From contig NZ_JAEUAO010000001.1 of NCBI RefSeq assembly GCF_019511375.1, forward strand, positions 806,001 to 870,000: DNA of 64,000 nucleotides. Direction: 5' to 3'. Both the position numbers and the translations under genes were made by a program. The DNA is from Rhizobium herbae (GTDB taxonomy: Bacteria > Pseudomonadota > Alphaproteobacteria > Rhizobiales > Rhizobiaceae). This document shows, one piece after another, positions 38,305 to 48,960 of the stretch; positions within the stretch are counted from its first letter, which is position 1; every line of letters begins with the position of its first letter. The notes beneath the pieces are model-generated. The model was not told the origin of the DNA. It did not search any database and worked only from the letters and a program-made list of their open reading frames with translations.

Positions 38305-39459
38305 TTACTCCGCTGGAACGCCCATGCCCGAGCGGAACAGGCTGCGCTCGACGGCACGTTTTTCCGGGCGATGGCGAGTCAGCGCCAGGATGAAGCCCGC
38401 CGTCACGCAGATCGCCACCATGGAGGAACCCCCATAGGAGATCAACGGCAGGGTCATGCCCTTGGCCGGCAGGAGCTCCAGGTTGACGCCGATATTGATC
38501 ATCGACTGGATGCCGATCTGCAGCACGAGGCCGGCAACGGCGAAGCGGGTGAAATCATTGCGTTCACGGAAGGCATGGGAAAGACCGCGCATGACGAGGA
38601 AGGCGAAGATCAGCACGATGACCATGCAGAAGATAATGCCGAACTCTTCCGCCGCGACCGAGAAGATGAAGTCGGTGTGGCTGTCCGGGATGATCCGCTT
38701 GACGACGCCTTCGCCGGGGCCTTGCCCCAGCCAGTCGCCGCGAATGATCGCCTCGCGCGCCGTATCGACCTGGAAAGTGTCGCCCTCCCCGGTCAGAAAC
38801 CGGTCGATACGACCAGCCACGTGCGGCAAAATCGTATAGGCGACCACCAGCCCCCCGACCGCCGAACCGCCGAGCACGACGATCCAGAGCCACGGCATGC
38901 CCGCCATGAAGAACATGCCGCCCCATACGGCCGTCGTCAGGATCGTCTGGCCAAGGTCCGGTTGCGCCACGAGCAGAGCGACGACGATGCCGTAAAGCAG
39001 GATGGCGAACAGGTTGCCTGGAATTTCCGGCTGGCGCGCATGCTCTGAAAACAGCCAGGCACAGACGACGACGAAGGCCGGCTTCATGAATTCGGACGGC
39101 TGGATCGACAGGCCAGCCAGCGAAATCCAGCGACGGGATCCCTTGACCTCGGCACCGAAGAACAAGGCAAGCACCATGAGGGCAAGCGAAACCAGGAGCA
39201 GGATCATCGCCGTTCGGCGCACCTGCCGCGGCGAGAGAAAGGAGATGCCGATCATCACCGCAAGCGACGGCAGAAGGAACGCGGCGTGCCTCTTGACGAA
39301 GTGGAAGCTGTCGAGATTGAGCCGCTCGGCCACCGCCGGGCTTGCGGCGAAGGACAGCATGAAGCCGATCCCCATCAACAGAATGAAGGTCGCCAGGAAG
39401 AACCTGTCGATCGTCCAGAACCAGTCGGCCACGGGGCCACGCTCGGCACGGCTTACCAT
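38305..39459 (-). CDS. ftsW: Lipid II polymerase FtsW
   Basis: FtsW is the SEDS-family glycosyltransferase of septal peptidoglycan synthesis. The 384-residue protein has about ten membrane helices and SEDS landmarks: FIDRFLTGEGDTFQVD-type periplasmic loop, the catalytic-Asp-bearing segment after SHTDFIFSVAAEEFG, and the C-terminal GMTLPLISYGGSSMVA motif. It sits between murD and murG; its usual partner FtsI is encoded upstream in the same cluster. The gap to murD is 83 bp. Confidence 0.97.
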   Translation of the reverse strand: MVSRAERGPVADWFWTIDRFFLATFILLMGIGFMLSFAASPAVAERLNLDSFHFVKRHAAFLLPSLAVMIGISFLSPRQVRRTAMILLLVSLALMVLALFFGAEVKGSRRWISLAGLSIQPSEFMKPAFVVVCAWLFSEHARQPEIPGNLFAILLYGIVVALLVAQPDLGQTILTTAVWGGMFFMAGMPWLWIVVLGGSAVGGLVVAYTILPHVAGRIDRFLTGEGDTFQVDTAREAIIRGDWLGQGPGEGVVKRIIPDSHTDFIFSVAAEEFGIIFCMVIVLIFAFLVMRGLSHAFRERNDFTRFAVAGLVLQIGIQSMINIGVNLELLPAKGMTLPLISYGGSSMVAICVTAGFILALTRHRPEKRAVERSLFRSGMGVPAE

Positions 39460-39542
39460 CTCTTCGTCCCCTTCAACGGCGCGTCCGGCGCCAATCCGTC
39501 TTCATCAGGGCTATCGGCCCTCATAATCCGCAAGCTGCGGCC

Positions 39543-40934
39543 TCATATCAGCATCGTCACGCCGTCGATCGCAGCCACATGGCCGACGAATGCATCACCC
39601 CTGACCTCGAAATTCTTATACTGGTCGAAACTTGCGCAAGCCGGGGAGAGCATGACGGCGGATGGCCCCGCTTCGTCTTTCGAGGCGTCGGCTGCGGCAT
39701 GGGCGACGGCATGCTCCAAGGTCCCGGAAATCTCGAAGGGTACCGCCTCACCCAGTGTCGCGGCGAAAGCGGGCGCAGCCTCGCCGATCAGGTAAGCCTT
39801 GGCGATCTTCGGGAAGAACGACGACAGCGTCGTGATCCCGCCTTCCTTGGGCACACCGCCGGCGATCCAGTAGATCCGCTCATAGCTCGACAAGGCGGGC
39901 GCTGCCGCATCCGCATTGGTCGCCTTGCTGTCGTTGACGAAAACCACCTGCCCCTTGCGACCGACCGGCTGCATGCGGTGCTTCAGGCCAGGGAAGGAGG
40001 AGAGCCCCTTGACGATGTCTGCCGGCGAAACGCCGACGGCAAGGCAAGCGGCAATTGCAGCCGCCGCGTTCTGGGCATTGTGACCGCCGCGCAGCGTCTG
40101 GATGCCATCGAGATCGGCAAACAGGCTTGTTGCTCCCGAAAGGGCCCGCACGATCCGGCTGCCCTCGGCATAGAGACCATCCGCCAGCACATGATGTCGC
40201 GAAATCCGCACGACTTTTGTGCCGGCGCGTTCGACGCGGTCAGCGATCAGACTGGAAAAGCTGTCATCGACGCCGACAACGGCAACCTCGCTCGCGGCAA
40301 CAAGGCGTTCCTTGATATCGGCATAATGCTGCATCGTGCCGTGCCGGTCGAGATGATCGGGCGTCAGGTTGAGAAGGATGCCCGCGGACGGATTGATCGT
40401 CGGCGCAAGGTCGATCTGGTAGGACGAGCACTCGACCACATAGAAACGGCCGCTCCTGGGTGGATCGAGCGTCAAAACGGCCGTGCCGATATTGCCGCCG
40501 AGTTGCGTATCACGCCCGCTCGTCTTCAGGATATGGGCGATCAGCGCTGTCGTGGTGGACTTGCCATTGGTCCCGGTAATGGCGATGAACGCGCAGTCCG
40601 GGGCATGGGCGCGCCGTTCGCGCACGAAGAGTTCGACATCACCGATGATCTCGACGCCGGCTGCATGGGCAAGATCGACGGTCCAGTGCGGCTTCGGATG
40701 CGTGAGCGGAACGCCCGGTGACAAAACGAAGGCGGAAAAGGCGCTCCAGTCCGCCTGTCGCAGATCACCGGTGCCCACACCCTCGGCAATCGCCTTGGCA
40801 ACGCTATCGGGGTTATCGTCCCAGGCCGTCACCTTTGCGCCACCGGCGACCAGCGCCTGCGCCGTCGCCAGGCCGGAGCCGCCGAGCCCAAAAAGCGCGA
40901 CCTGCTTGCCCTGAAATGTCGTCACCGGGATCAT
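39543..40934 (-). CDS. murD: UDP-N-acetylmuramoylalanine--D-glutamate ligase
   Basis: MurD adds D-Glu to UDP-MurNAc-L-Ala. The 463-residue ligase has an N-terminal UDP fold ([17 protein letters not shown]), the ATP P-loop [16 protein letters not shown], the [11 protein letters not shown] metal/ATP segment and the ligand-binding [13 protein letters not shown] motif. Its start lies 6 bp after the mraY stop, with AAGG upstream, so mraY-murD are co-transcribed. Confidence 0.97.
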   Translation of the reverse strand: MIPVTTFQGKQVALFGLGGSGLATAQALVAGGAKVTAWDDNPDSVAKAIAEGVGTGDLRQADWSAFSAFVLSPGVPLTHPKPHWTVDLAHAAGVEIIGDVELFVRERRAHAPDCAFIAITGTNGKSTTTALIAHILKTSGRDTQLGGNIGTAVLTLDPPRSGRFYVVECSSYQIDLAPTINPSAGILLNLTPDHLDRHGTMQHYADIKERLVAASEVAVVGVDDSFSSLIADRVERAGTKVVRISRHHVLADGLYAEGSRIVRALSGATSLFADLDGIQTLRGGHNAQNAAAAIAACLAVGVSPADIVKGLSSFPGLKHRMQPVGRKGQVVFVNDSKATNADAAAPALSSYERIYWIAGGVPKEGGITTLSSFFPKIAKAYLIGEAAPAFAATLGEAVPFEISGTLEHAVAHAAADASKDEAGPSAVMLSPACASFDQYKNFEVRGDAFVGHVAAIDGVTMLI

Positions 40935-40940
40935 CGGCCT

Positions 40941-42041
40941 TTACCTCAGCTTCAGCGTCGCGAGGCCGACCATCGCGAGGATGACCGCGATGATCCAGAA
41001 GCGGATGACGACCTGGCTTTCGGTCCAGCCCTTTTTCTCGAAATGATGGTGGATCGGCGCCATCAGGAAGACGCGCTTGCCTGTGCGCTTGAACCAGAAG
41101 ACCTGGATGATCACAGACAGGGTTTCGATGACGAACAGGCCGCCGATGATGATCATGACGATCTCATGCTTGGTGGCGACGGCGACGGTGCCGATCAGGC
41201 CGCCCAAAGCGAGCGAACCGGTATCGCCCATGAAGATCGCCGCCGGCGGCGCATTGAACCAGAGGAACCCGAGGCCGGCGCCGATGACGGCGCCAAGGAT
41301 GACGGCGAGTTCACCGGTGCCGGGGACGAAATGAATCTGCAGGTAGTTTGCAAACACCGCGTTACCGGCAAGGTAGGCGATAACGCCAAAGGAGGCGGCG
41401 GCAATCATCACCGGCACGATGGCAAGCCCGTCGAGGCCATCGGTCAGATTGACCGCGTTGCCGGCGCCGACGATGACGAAACCGCCGAACAGGATGAAGA
41501 AATAGCCGAGGTTGAGGGTGAAGTCCTTGAGGAACGGGAATGTCAGCGACGAGCCGAAGGTCGAGCCGCTCGTGCCCGCGGACAATGCGGTCCGCATCAT
41601 GAAGAAGACGGCAATAGCGGCAATGACGAATTCGATACCCAGACGAGCCTTGCCTGAGAAGCCCTTGTCCGACTGCTTCGTCACCTTGAGATAATCGTCA
41701 TAAAAGCCGATGGCGCCGAAACCGAGCGTCACAAGCAACGTCGAAACCACGTAGACGCTGGACAGATCGGCCCACAGCAGCGAACTGCAGACGATGCCGG
41801 CGAGGATCATCAGGCCGCCCATGGTCGGCGTGCCGGCCTTCTTGAAATGCGTCTGCGGCCCATCGGCGCGGATCGGCTGGCCTTTGCCCTGGCGGACGCG
41901 CAGCGATGAGATCATCCGTGGCCCGAACAGGAAGACGATGATTGCCGATGTGAACAGGGCGGCGCCGGTACGGAAGGTGATGTACCGGAAGAGGTTGAAA
42001 AATTGAAAATGGTCCGCCAGTTCGACAAGCCAGATGAGCAT
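40941..42041 (-). CDS. mraY: Phospho-N-acetylmuramoyl-pentapeptide transferase
   Basis: MraY transfers phospho-MurNAc-pentapeptide to undecaprenyl phosphate, giving lipid I. The 366-residue polytopic protein has about ten helices and the family motifs [25 protein letters not shown] (catalytic Asp pair), [23 protein letters not shown] and [12 protein letters not shown]. The preceding gap to murF is 122 bp with no evident terminator, so the operon probably continues through it. Confidence 0.98.
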   Translation of the reverse strand: MLIWLVELADHFQFFNLFRYITFRTGAALFTSAIIVFLFGPRMISSLRVRQGKGQPIRADGPQTHFKKAGTPTMGGLMILAGIVCSSLLWADLSSVYVVSTLLVTLGFGAIGFYDDYLKVTKQSDKGFSGKARLGIEFVIAAIAVFFMMRTALSAGTSGSTFGSSLTFPFLKDFTLNLGYFFILFGGFVIVGAGNAVNLTDGLDGLAIVPVMIAAASFGVIAYLAGNAVFANYLQIHFVPGTGELAVILGAVIGAGLGFLWFNAPPAAIFMGDTGSLALGGLIGTVAVATKHEIVMIIIGGLFVIETLSVIIQVFWFKRTGKRVFLMAPIHHHFEKKGWTESQVVIRFWIIAVILAMVGLATLKLR

Positions 42042-42163
42042 AAGGGACCTTTCCCCAAAGGTTCGTTGCAGGTGTCATCCATCAGAATCACCGGATGGAA
42101 GAATAGCTGCGAAGTATCAAGAGTGTCAGCAGGGAACAGCGCCGCGAGAGCCTTGTCCCAGCC

Positions 42164-43597
42164 TTATTCGGCGTGCCCCGTCCCGGATGTCGGCGGATAT
42201 TTCTCGAGCAAAGCCGCAACGATCCTGCCGCAACCGGTCCCCTTCGACGACTTGATCATCACCACATCGCCGGCCGCGATCGACCCGAGCGCAAATTGCT
42301 TCAGCTCATCGACCGTTTCACGGTATTCGACATGAACATCCTCGGGCAGCGCATCGCGCAAATGCGCCATCTCCGGTCCGGCAAGCCAAACGTCGCGGAT
42401 ATCGGCTTCGACCAGCGGCACAGCGAGCTCGGCGTGAACCCTGCCCGCGAATTCGCCCATTTCCAGCATGTCGCCGAGAATGGCGATACGCCGCCCGCCT
42501 GCGGGCAGTTCGGCATCCCTGAGGAGCGCGATGGCGGCGCGCATCGATGCCGGATTGGCGTTGTAGCTTTCGTCGATCAGCACGAAGGAACCCGATCCTA
42601 TCGGCAGGCGGTACCTTGCGCCCCGCCCCTTCTCGGGCTGCAAAGTTGCAAGAGCCGCAACCGCGGCATCCACATCCGCCCCGACGAGAGCAGCAGCGCC
42701 GATCGCCGCCAAGGCGTTCTCTGCAATATGGAGGCCCGGCGCACCCAGCTGGATCTCCAGCGTCCTGCCGCCGATCGCCGCCCAGAGCACCGCGCCTTCC
42801 GCCCCTCCCGCAAACTCCACCATGCGGAAATCGGCCTTCGCGCTGCTGCCAAAGCTGTGCACGTGGGCAACGCTAAGCGCGGTTGCCGCCTTTTCCAGCG
42901 TCTCGAACTGCTCGTTATCGCGGTTGAGGATCACGTGGCCGTCGTCGACCAGGCCCTCCATGATCTCGGCCTTGGCAGAGGCGATCTCGCCGAGATCCTT
43001 GAAATTGCCGAGATGGGCCGCAGCGATCGTGGTGATGATCGCCACATGCGGACGCACCATGTTGACCAGCGGCCGGATTTCATCGGCGTGGTTCATGCCG
43101 ATCTCGAAGATGCCGAAATCGGTGTTTTCGGGCATGCGCGACAGGGTCAGCGGCACGCCCCAGTGATTGTTGAACGACGCGACCGATGCATGCACGCGGC
43201 CGGACGGCGACAGTACGTGACGCAGCATCTCCTTGGTGGTCGTCTTGCCGACGGAACCGGTGACTGCGATGATCCTGGCGGCACTGCGGTCGCGCGCCGC
43301 ACAGCCGAGCCGTACCATCGCCTCCAGCACGTCGTCGACGACGATCATCGGCGCGGTCAGCCGCCCGAGCGCCGGCAGTTTTGCTTCGCTGACGACGAGC
43401 AGCGCTGCGCCATTGGCGATCGCGATCCCGGCATAGTCGTGGCCGTCGACCCGGTCGCCCTTGATCGCAAAGAAAGCTTCGCCCTTGGCGATGGAGCGGC
43501 TGTCGATCGAGATGCCGGTGATGCCTTCAGGCAGGTTCCCCATCGGGCGGCCGTGCATGGCCGCCATCAGGTCGCTTACTGTCCAGAGAAAGCTCAA
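42164..43597 (-). CDS. murF: UDP-N-acetylmuramoyl-tripeptide--D-alanyl-D-alanine ligase
   Basis: MurF adds D-Ala-D-Ala to the UDP-MurNAc tripeptide. From a TTG at 43597 the protein has 477 residues and begins LSFLWTVSDLMAAM (first residue read as Met), the usual MurF start. The GGAGG ribosome-binding site lies inside the last codons of murE, and only one base separates the murE stop from this TTG. The longer in-frame start at 43699 would overlap murE by 101 bp. The ATP P-loop AVTGSVGKTTTKEML and the FEIGMNHADEI and ESYNANPASM motifs are intact. Confidence 0.95.
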   Translation of the reverse strand: MSFLWTVSDLMAAMHGRPMGNLPEGITGISIDSRSIAKGEAFFAIKGDRVDGHDYAGIAIANGAALLVVSEAKLPALGRLTAPMIVVDDVLEAMVRLGCAARDRSAARIIAVTGSVGKTTTKEMLRHVLSPSGRVHASVASFNNHWGVPLTLSRMPENTDFGIFEIGMNHADEIRPLVNMVRPHVAIITTIAAAHLGNFKDLGEIASAKAEIMEGLVDDGHVILNRDNEQFETLEKAATALSVAHVHSFGSSAKADFRMVEFAGGAEGAVLWAAIGGRTLEIQLGAPGLHIAENALAAIGAAALVGADVDAAVAALATLQPEKGRGARYRLPIGSGSFVLIDESYNANPASMRAAIALLRDAELPAGGRRIAILGDMLEMGEFAGRVHAELAVPLVEADIRDVWLAGPEMAHLRDALPEDVHVEYRETVDELKQFALGSIAAGDVVMIKSSKGTGCGRIVAALLEKYPPTSGTGHAE

Positions 43598-43598
43598 A

Positions 43599-45059
43599 TC
43601 ATTGACCTCCCAATGCTTTTCGGAGCTCGGCATGGTCGGAGAAAGGCAGGGTAACGGAGCCGATCGTCTGCCCTTCTTCATGCCCCTTGCCGGCGACAAT
43701 GAGCGTATCGCCGGATGTCAGCATGGCGACGGCAGCCCTGATCGCTTCCGCGCGGTCGCCGATTTCGGTGGCTCCCCTGGCCGCCGCCATGATTTCGCTG
43801 CGGATGGTCTCGGGAACTTCGGAACGCGGATTGTCGTCGGTGACGATCACCACGTCGGCAAGCCGAGTGGCAATTTCGCCCATGATCGGCCGCTTGCCCT
43901 TGTCTCGGTCCCCGCCGCAGCCGAAGACCAGGATGATACGTCCGGTCGTGAACGGACGGACGGATGTCAGGACGTTTTCCAGCGCATCCGGCTTGTGGGC
44001 GTAGTCGACATAGGCGAGCGCGCCATCCCTGGTATGGCCGACCAGTTCGAGACGGCCTGACGCCCCTTGAAGCTGTTCGAGTGCCGCCATCGCCGCCTTG
44101 GCATCGACGCCGGTCGCCATGGCGAGACCGGCGGCAACAAGCGCATTGGAGACCTGGAAGTCGCCGGCCAGCGGTACGTGCACCTCGAAAATCTCATCGC
44201 CGACGTGAACCTCGGCGATCTGCTTGTGGCGGAAATGCTCGACGCGCTTCAGGCTCAGATAGTCGCCCTTGCGCCCGACGGTCAGAACATCGTGGCCGGC
44301 CGCCCTGGCTGCCGTGATCGCCGCCGCCGACCAGGCGTCGTCCGCAAAGATCACCGCCGGCGATCCTTTCGGCAGCACGCCGTCGAACAGCCGCATCTTG
44401 GCGGCCATGTAATCCTCGACGGTCGGATGGTAATCCATGTGGTCGCGGCCGAGATTGGTAAAACCGGCGGCGGCAAGGCGCACGCCATCGAGACGGCTCT
44501 GGTCGAGCCCGTGGCTCGACGCCTCCATGGCCGCGTGGGTGACGCCGGCATCGGCCAGTTCCGCGAGCAGCTTGTGCAAGGATACCGGATCCGGTGTCGT
44601 CAGCGAGCCGTAATCATTGCGGCCGGGCGCAATCACGCCCGTGGTCCCGATCATGGCCGCCGCGTGGCCGCAATGGGCCCAGATCTGGCGGGTGAACGAG
44701 GCGACCGACGTCTTTCCGGCCGTCCCGGTTACCGCCACCATCGTCTGCGGCTGCCGCCCGTAGAAATTTGCAGCGGCTAGCGCGAGCACGCGGCGAGGCG
44801 CCGAGGCGGCGAAAACCGGTATTGATGCATCGTTCGAGAGTTTATCGCCTGCGACCACGGCCGCGACGCCGCGCGCTATCGCGTCATCGATGAAGGCCTT
44901 GCCGTCCGCCTTGCTGCCCGAGAGCGCCACGAACAGCGCCCCTGGGACGACCTGCCGGCTATCGGCGGTGATGGCGGCAATGTCGATATCGCCGGCGGCG
45001 GCGTTCAACTGCGCGGCAATTTCCGGGAAATCCTTCCCGATCAGGTCTTTGATCTTCAT
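43599..45059 (-). CDS. murE: UDP-N-acetylmuramoylalanyl-D-glutamate--2,6-diaminopimelate ligase
   Basis: MurE adds meso-diaminopimelate. The 486-residue enzyme has the [16 protein letters not shown]-terminal motif, the P-loop [28 protein letters not shown], the carbamylated-lysine region, and the substrate-selecting [10 protein letters not shown] motif. DNPR is the signature for diaminopimelate rather than lysine, which fits a Gram-negative wall. It is 63 bp downstream of ftsI and is coupled to murF. Confidence 0.97.
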   Translation of the reverse strand: MKIKDLIGKDFPEIAAQLNAAAGDIDIAAITADSRQVVPGALFVALSGSKADGKAFIDDAIARGVAAVVAGDKLSNDASIPVFAASAPRRVLALAAANFYGRQPQTMVAVTGTAGKTSVASFTRQIWAHCGHAAAMIGTTGVIAPGRNDYGSLTTPDPVSLHKLLAELADAGVTHAAMEASSHGLDQSRLDGVRLAAAGFTNLGRDHMDYHPTVEDYMAAKMRLFDGVLPKGSPAVIFADDAWSAAAITAARAAGHDVLTVGRKGDYLSLKRVEHFRHKQIAEVHVGDEIFEVHVPLAGDFQVSNALVAAGLAMATGVDAKAAMAALEQLQGASGRLELVGHTRDGALAYVDYAHKPDALENVLTSVRPFTTGRIILVFGCGGDRDKGKRPIMGEIATRLADVVIVTDDNPRSEVPETIRSEIMAAARGATEIGDRAEAIRAAVAMLTSGDTLIVAGKGHEEGQTIGSVTLPFSDHAELRKALGGQ

Positions 45060-45122
45060 GGATGTACTTTTCAGTTATACCGATCCGCCGGGCGGCGAAT
45101 CCTCCAGATTGTCATTCCATGG

Positions 45123-46868
45123 TCAATAAGACACAAGCAAGGCAGAACCGTCTTCGCCGAACTTCGGCTCCACACCAAGAAGCGGCGCGGAGCGGCTGAT
45201 GATGTCGTGCACCATCGGAGCTGCCGTATTGCCTGCAAGCGCTGCGCCATTGCCCTTGTCGGTTTTCGGCTCATCGATGAAGGTCAGGACCACATAGCGC
45301 GGATTGTCGATCGGGAAGCCGGCCAGAAAGGCGTTGAAATTGGCGGCGTTCGAATAGCGGCCGTTGACGACCTTGTCTGCGGTCCCGGTCTTGCCGCCGA
45401 CATTGTAGCCCGGCACGCGCGCATTCTTCCCGGAGCCGTTGACGGCGTTCCAGCGGAACAGGAAGCGCATATCGTCACTCGTCGATTTCTTGATGACGGT
45501 CGTCGAGGCCGCCGCTGCCTCCTGTGCCGTGCGCGGCAGAAAGGTCGGTTCGATGAGATGGCCGCCGTTCAACAGGGCCGCACCCGCCACTGCGGTCTGC
45601 AAAGGCGTCGTGGAGACGCCGTGACCGAAGGAAATGGTGATCGAGTTGATCTTCTTCCATTCGCGCGGTTGGCTCGGCATCTTCACTTCAGGCAGTTCCG
45701 TCTGCATCTTGGAAAGCAGGCCTATCCTGGTCAGGAACTCCTTGTGACCGGCGATGCCGACGATATCGGCCATTTTGGCCGTTCCGATATTGGATGAATA
45801 CTGGAAGATTTCCGGCACTGTCAGAACACGATGCTTGCCGTGGAAATCCTTGATGGTGAAGCCGCCGATGCGAATGGGGAAGCGGGCATCGAAGCTGTCC
45901 TTCAACGTCACCTTGCCGGAATCGAGCGCCATTGCGGTCGTAAACGACTTGAAGGTCGAGCCCATCTCGAACGTGCCGTTCGACATGCGGTTCATCCAAC
46001 CTTCCTTGGCGCCATCGGCGGGCTTGTTCGGATCATAATCGGGATAGGACACCATGGCGAGAATTTCGCCGGTTTTCACATCCATCACCACGCCGCCTGC
46101 GGCCAGCGACTTGAACTTTCCCATGGCATCGACGACGACATCGCGCAGGATGTTCTGCACACGCAGGTCAATGGAGAGCTTGACCGGCTCAAGTTTCGCA
46201 TCGCTGGTCATGCCGATGGCGGCAAGATCGGCCAGCCCCTGATTGTCGATCCAGCGCTCCATGCCGGCGATGCCGCGATTGTCGACATTGACGTGGCCGA
46301 CGATATGCGAGGCCGTGGGGCCACCCGGATAGAAGCGGCGCTTTTCCGGCCGAAAGCCGATGCCGGGAATGCCGAGCGCCAGGATTTCGCTCTGCTGTTT
46401 TGGCGTGAGCTGGCGGCGCAGCCACTGGAACCGCGATTTGGATTTCAGCTTGTTGTAGATTTCCGCAACGTTGAGATTGGGCAGGACAGTCGACAGTTGC
46501 TCGACCGCCTCGTCGGCGTCGACGATCTTGTGTGGCTCGGCATAGAGCGAGACCGTGCGGATGTCGGTCGCCAGGATCTCACCGTTTCGGTCAAGAATAT
46601 CCGGGCGCGATGCCATCAGATTATCGGCGCGGCCGATGCTGGAAACCGTGTCCGGTTTCGCCAGACCGTACTGCACGAGGCGGCCGCCGATGACGCAATA
46701 GACCGCCGCGAAGCTGACGATGACGATCGCGACACGACTTCTGGCTTGATTGCTGCTCTTCTTGCGGGTTCCCTGGAAAGGGATACTGAGATCGCCTGGA
46801 TGATTGTTGCCGCCGGCTGAGAAATGGGCCTTGCTCTTGACGACCATGATGCGGGACAGAAAAGACAT
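45123..46868 (-). CDS. ftsI: Division-specific transpeptidase FtsI (PBP3)
   Basis: FtsI crosslinks septal peptidoglycan together with FtsW. The 581-residue class B penicillin-binding protein has a basic cytoplasmic N-terminus, one membrane helix (about 44-62), a pedestal domain and the transpeptidase domain. The active-site motifs are all present: SxxK in GSTFKSFT, SxN in YSSNIGT, and KTG in VGGKTGTADK. Its ATG overlaps the ftsL stop by one base. The N-terminal extension of about 40 residues before the helix is longer than in enterics. Confidence 0.97.
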   Translation of the reverse strand: MSFLSRIMVVKSKAHFSAGGNNHPGDLSIPFQGTRKKSSNQARSRVAIVIVSFAAVYCVIGGRLVQYGLAKPDTVSSIGRADNLMASRPDILDRNGEILATDIRTVSLYAEPHKIVDADEAVEQLSTVLPNLNVAEIYNKLKSKSRFQWLRRQLTPKQQSEILALGIPGIGFRPEKRRFYPGGPTASHIVGHVNVDNRGIAGMERWIDNQGLADLAAIGMTSDAKLEPVKLSIDLRVQNILRDVVVDAMGKFKSLAAGGVVMDVKTGEILAMVSYPDYDPNKPADGAKEGWMNRMSNGTFEMGSTFKSFTTAMALDSGKVTLKDSFDARFPIRIGGFTIKDFHGKHRVLTVPEIFQYSSNIGTAKMADIVGIAGHKEFLTRIGLLSKMQTELPEVKMPSQPREWKKINSITISFGHGVSTTPLQTAVAGAALLNGGHLIEPTFLPRTAQEAAAASTTVIKKSTSDDMRFLFRWNAVNGSGKNARVPGYNVGGKTGTADKVVNGRYSNAANFNAFLAGFPIDNPRYVVLTFIDEPKTDKGNGAALAGNTAAPMVHDIISRSAPLLGVEPKFGEDGSALLVSY

Positions 46869-47266
46869 CAGCGCGCCACCGAACCTGTTGCAATGTTATC
46901 CGTCTTTGCTGCCGGCTTCTTCGACTTGCTTTTGGCCATCCCCATCACTTCGAGAACGTCCTGCGGCGGCGGCAGATCGGCCTTCAGCATCGGCAACTCT
47001 TCCGGACGGGCAAGCTGGGTCGAGGCGGTCGGCGCAAGCTGCAGGTCCTGCTGATAGACGGTCACCAGCTTTTCAAGGCGATTGGGCTGGGTAAGCAGAG
47101 CCCAGTCGGCACGCAGCAGGTCGATCGTGTCTTCCTCGAGCTTGATTCCCGCCTCGAGCCTGCGCACTTCTTCAAGCTTGTTTTCCGCCTGATGCTTGAT
47201 CGTGTAGGTGACGGTCGCTGCGGCCGTCATGACGACGATCAGGACGATGTCAAAGGTACGCAACAT
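46868..47266 (-). CDS. ftsL: Cell division protein FtsL
   Basis: The 132-residue bitopic protein has one membrane helix near the N-terminus (about 4-22), then a coiled-coil (about 24-60, ENKLEEVRRLEAGIKLEEDTIDLLRADWALLTQPNRL read in parts) that ends with the LTQPNRLEKL motif typical of alphaproteobacterial FtsL. The C-terminal half is Pro/Lys-rich. FtsL links FtsQ/FtsB to FtsWI activation. It lies between rsmH (3-bp gap) and ftsI. Confidence 0.93.
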   Translation of the reverse strand: MLRTFDIVLIVVMTAAATVTYTIKHQAENKLEEVRRLEAGIKLEEDTIDLLRADWALLTQPNRLEKLVTVYQQDLQLAPTASTQLARPEELPMLKADLPPPQDVLEVMGMAKSKSKKPAAKTDNIATGSVAR

Positions 47267-47269
47267 GTC

Positions 47270-48301
47270 TCACCCCCCAATCTTTCCAAGGCTCGCAAGG
47301 TTCGGCAAATCGAATATGGACAGATCATCTGCCTGAGGCGGGGCATCGGTGCGGGCGCCAACCCGCATCTTGGCGGACCGGGCGCGCGGGTTCCTGGACG
47401 CTTCGTCTTCACTGGCCGCCACCATAGACTTGCCAACTGGTGCGAAGGTTGCCGCACGCTCATGCACCAGCGGCATGTGACGCGAACCGGAGGCCTTGCC
47501 GGAGCGATCCTGGAAGAATTTCTTGACGATCCGATCTTCCAACGAGTGGAAGGTGACGACGGTCAGCCGCCCGCCGGGCTTCAGCACTCGCTCAGCCGCA
47601 AACAGCGCCCTGGCAAGCTCGCCGAGTTCGTCGTTGACGAAGATGCGCAACGCCTGAAAGACCCGCGTGGCCGGATGAATCTTGTCCTTCGCCTTGCGCG
47701 GCGTAACGATCTCGATCAAACCCGCAAGATCCCGCGTCGTAACGAAGGGCTCTTCAAGCCGGCGCTTTTCGATGGCGCGGGCGATGCGGCCCGACTGCGG
47801 CTCCTCACCGAGGAATCCGAAGATGCGCGTGAGGTCCGAAACTTTCGCCCGGTTGACGACGTCTGCCGCGGAAACTCCGTCCGACGACATGCGCATGTCG
47901 AGCGGACCGCGCCTCTGGAAAGAGAAGCCACGCTCGGCCTCGTCTATCTGCATGGAGGAAACGCCGATATCGAGCACGACGCCGTCGAGCCCGCCTTCGG
48001 GAGCATAACGCGCAAGATCGGAGAACCGCGAATGAATGAGGGTGAGATGGCCTTTACTCGCCTCAACCAGCGACTGCCCGGCCTGAATTGCCGCCGGATC
48101 GCGATCCAGCGCGATCACGTCGGCACCGGCCGCCAGAATGGCCGAGGTGTAACCACCAGCACCAAAGGTACCATCGAGAACGATCTTGCCGGGGGCGAGA
48201 TCGAGGCTCGCAAGCACCTCTGGGAGAAGAACCGGAATGTGACGGACCGGTCCGCCATCGGCATCGGCATCAGGTAAGCCTTCGCCTTGATCCGCCATCA
48301 T
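47270..48301 (-). CDS. rsmH: 16S rRNA (cytosine(1402)-N(4))-methyltransferase
   Basis: RsmH (MraW) methylates C1402 in the decoding centre. The ATG at 48301 (GGAG upstream) gives 343 residues. It has the [10 protein letters not shown] start, SAM motif [16 protein letters not shown], the [15 protein letters not shown] motif, the RGPLDMRM motif and the C-terminal [12 protein letters not shown] motif. Longer in-frame starts up to 48937 run through mraZ and are rejected. It is the second gene of the dcw operon, 14 bp after mraZ. Confidence 0.96.
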   Translation of the reverse strand: MMADQGEGLPDADADGGPVRHIPVLLPEVLASLDLAPGKIVLDGTFGAGGYTSAILAAGADVIALDRDPAAIQAGQSLVEASKGHLTLIHSRFSDLARYAPEGGLDGVVLDIGVSSMQIDEAERGFSFQRRGPLDMRMSSDGVSAADVVNRAKVSDLTRIFGFLGEEPQSGRIARAIEKRRLEEPFVTTRDLAGLIEIVTPRKAKDKIHPATRVFQALRIFVNDELGELARALFAAERVLKPGGRLTVVTFHSLEDRIVKKFFQDRSGKASGSRHMPLVHERAATFAPVGKSMVAASEDEASRNPRARSAKMRVGARTDAPPQADDLSIFDLPNLASLGKIGG

Positions 48302-48315
48302 TCCGTTTCTCCACT

Positions 48316-48756
48316 CTAGTCCGAACGCTGACCTCGCAACCGGCGTTCTTCCCGCGCCGCCGCCTGGCGTTCCAGAAACACCTGTGGCGCCCACAACTGA
48401 AAATGATCCGCCCGCCCCACGAAGGTCACCTCCGTGGTGATGCCAGTGAAGTCGCGGATGAAATCCGTAACCATCAATCGGCCTTCCTGGTCGAGCTTCA
48501 TGAAGACCCCGCCCCCATGAATCAAGAGCGACATCTGATTGGCCTGCGGCGAAAATGGATCCTCGCCGCCGATCTGCCTTTCGAAACGGTCCAGCAACTC
48601 CGGACCGCCGGCGCTGATAGCCGGAAAGACGAAATCCTGAAAGCAATAAAGCTCCCGAATATCGAGTGCCGACAGAACAGAGCGAAACATCGAAGGAACG
48701 GAAACCCGCCCCTTTGCATCGATCCGGTTTGTCGCATGCGACAGGAAGCGGTTCAT
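48316..48756 (-). CDS. mraZ: Transcriptional regulator MraZ
   Basis: MraZ is a DNA-binding AbrB/SpoVT-like protein that represses the mra promoter in E. coli. The 146-residue protein has two tandem domains, with the conserved motifs [18 protein letters not shown] and [17 protein letters not shown] (the paired DxKGR/DQxGR-type motifs). The ATG at 48756 is chosen because [17 protein letters not shown] is the usual start. It leads the operon, with an array of TGGG repeats about 170-200 bp upstream. Confidence 0.96.
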   Translation of the reverse strand: MNRFLSHATNRIDAKGRVSVPSMFRSVLSALDIRELYCFQDFVFPAISAGGPELLDRFERQIGGEDPFSPQANQMSLLIHGGGVFMKLDQEGRLMVTDFIRDFTGITTEVTFVGRADHFQLWAPQVFLERQAAAREERRLRGQRSD

Positions 48757-48926
48757 GACGCGATACTGCCGTTTCCGGTAAACGTGCAAGCCCCAACGGC
48801 CCGCACACACCCTCAAAAGGCACAACACTCCACCAGCGGGCGACATGCCCGTTCGAAAACCCTCCGTTTGGAGGCCCCGAGACTTGCGGTGAATCGGCCT
48901 GAATCAGCCCGTGCTTTGTGCATGAT

Positions 48927-48960
48927 TGGGATAACATGGGACCATATGGGCGTCAATGGG
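48927..48960 (-). promoter_or_regulatory. mra (dcw) promoter overlapped by a four-repeat MraZ operator
   Basis: On the plus strand TGGG occurs at 48927, 48937, 48947 and 48957, exactly every 10 bp (one per helical turn). MraZ is known to bind TGGGN repeats with 5-base spacers. Read on the minus strand, TTGACG (48956-48951), a 17-base spacer and TATCCC (48933-48928) form a likely promoter for mraZ, so the repeats cover it. The rest of the 48757-49177 gap holds a leader of about 165 bases and four GANTC sites (48891, 48901, 49049, 49060), but no further gene. Confidence 0.8.

Noticed and set aside
47270-48937. Extended rsmH start giving 555 codons
   Set aside because: The added part overlaps mraZ in another frame and has no homology; the MMADQ start at 48301 has a GGAG ribosome-binding site.
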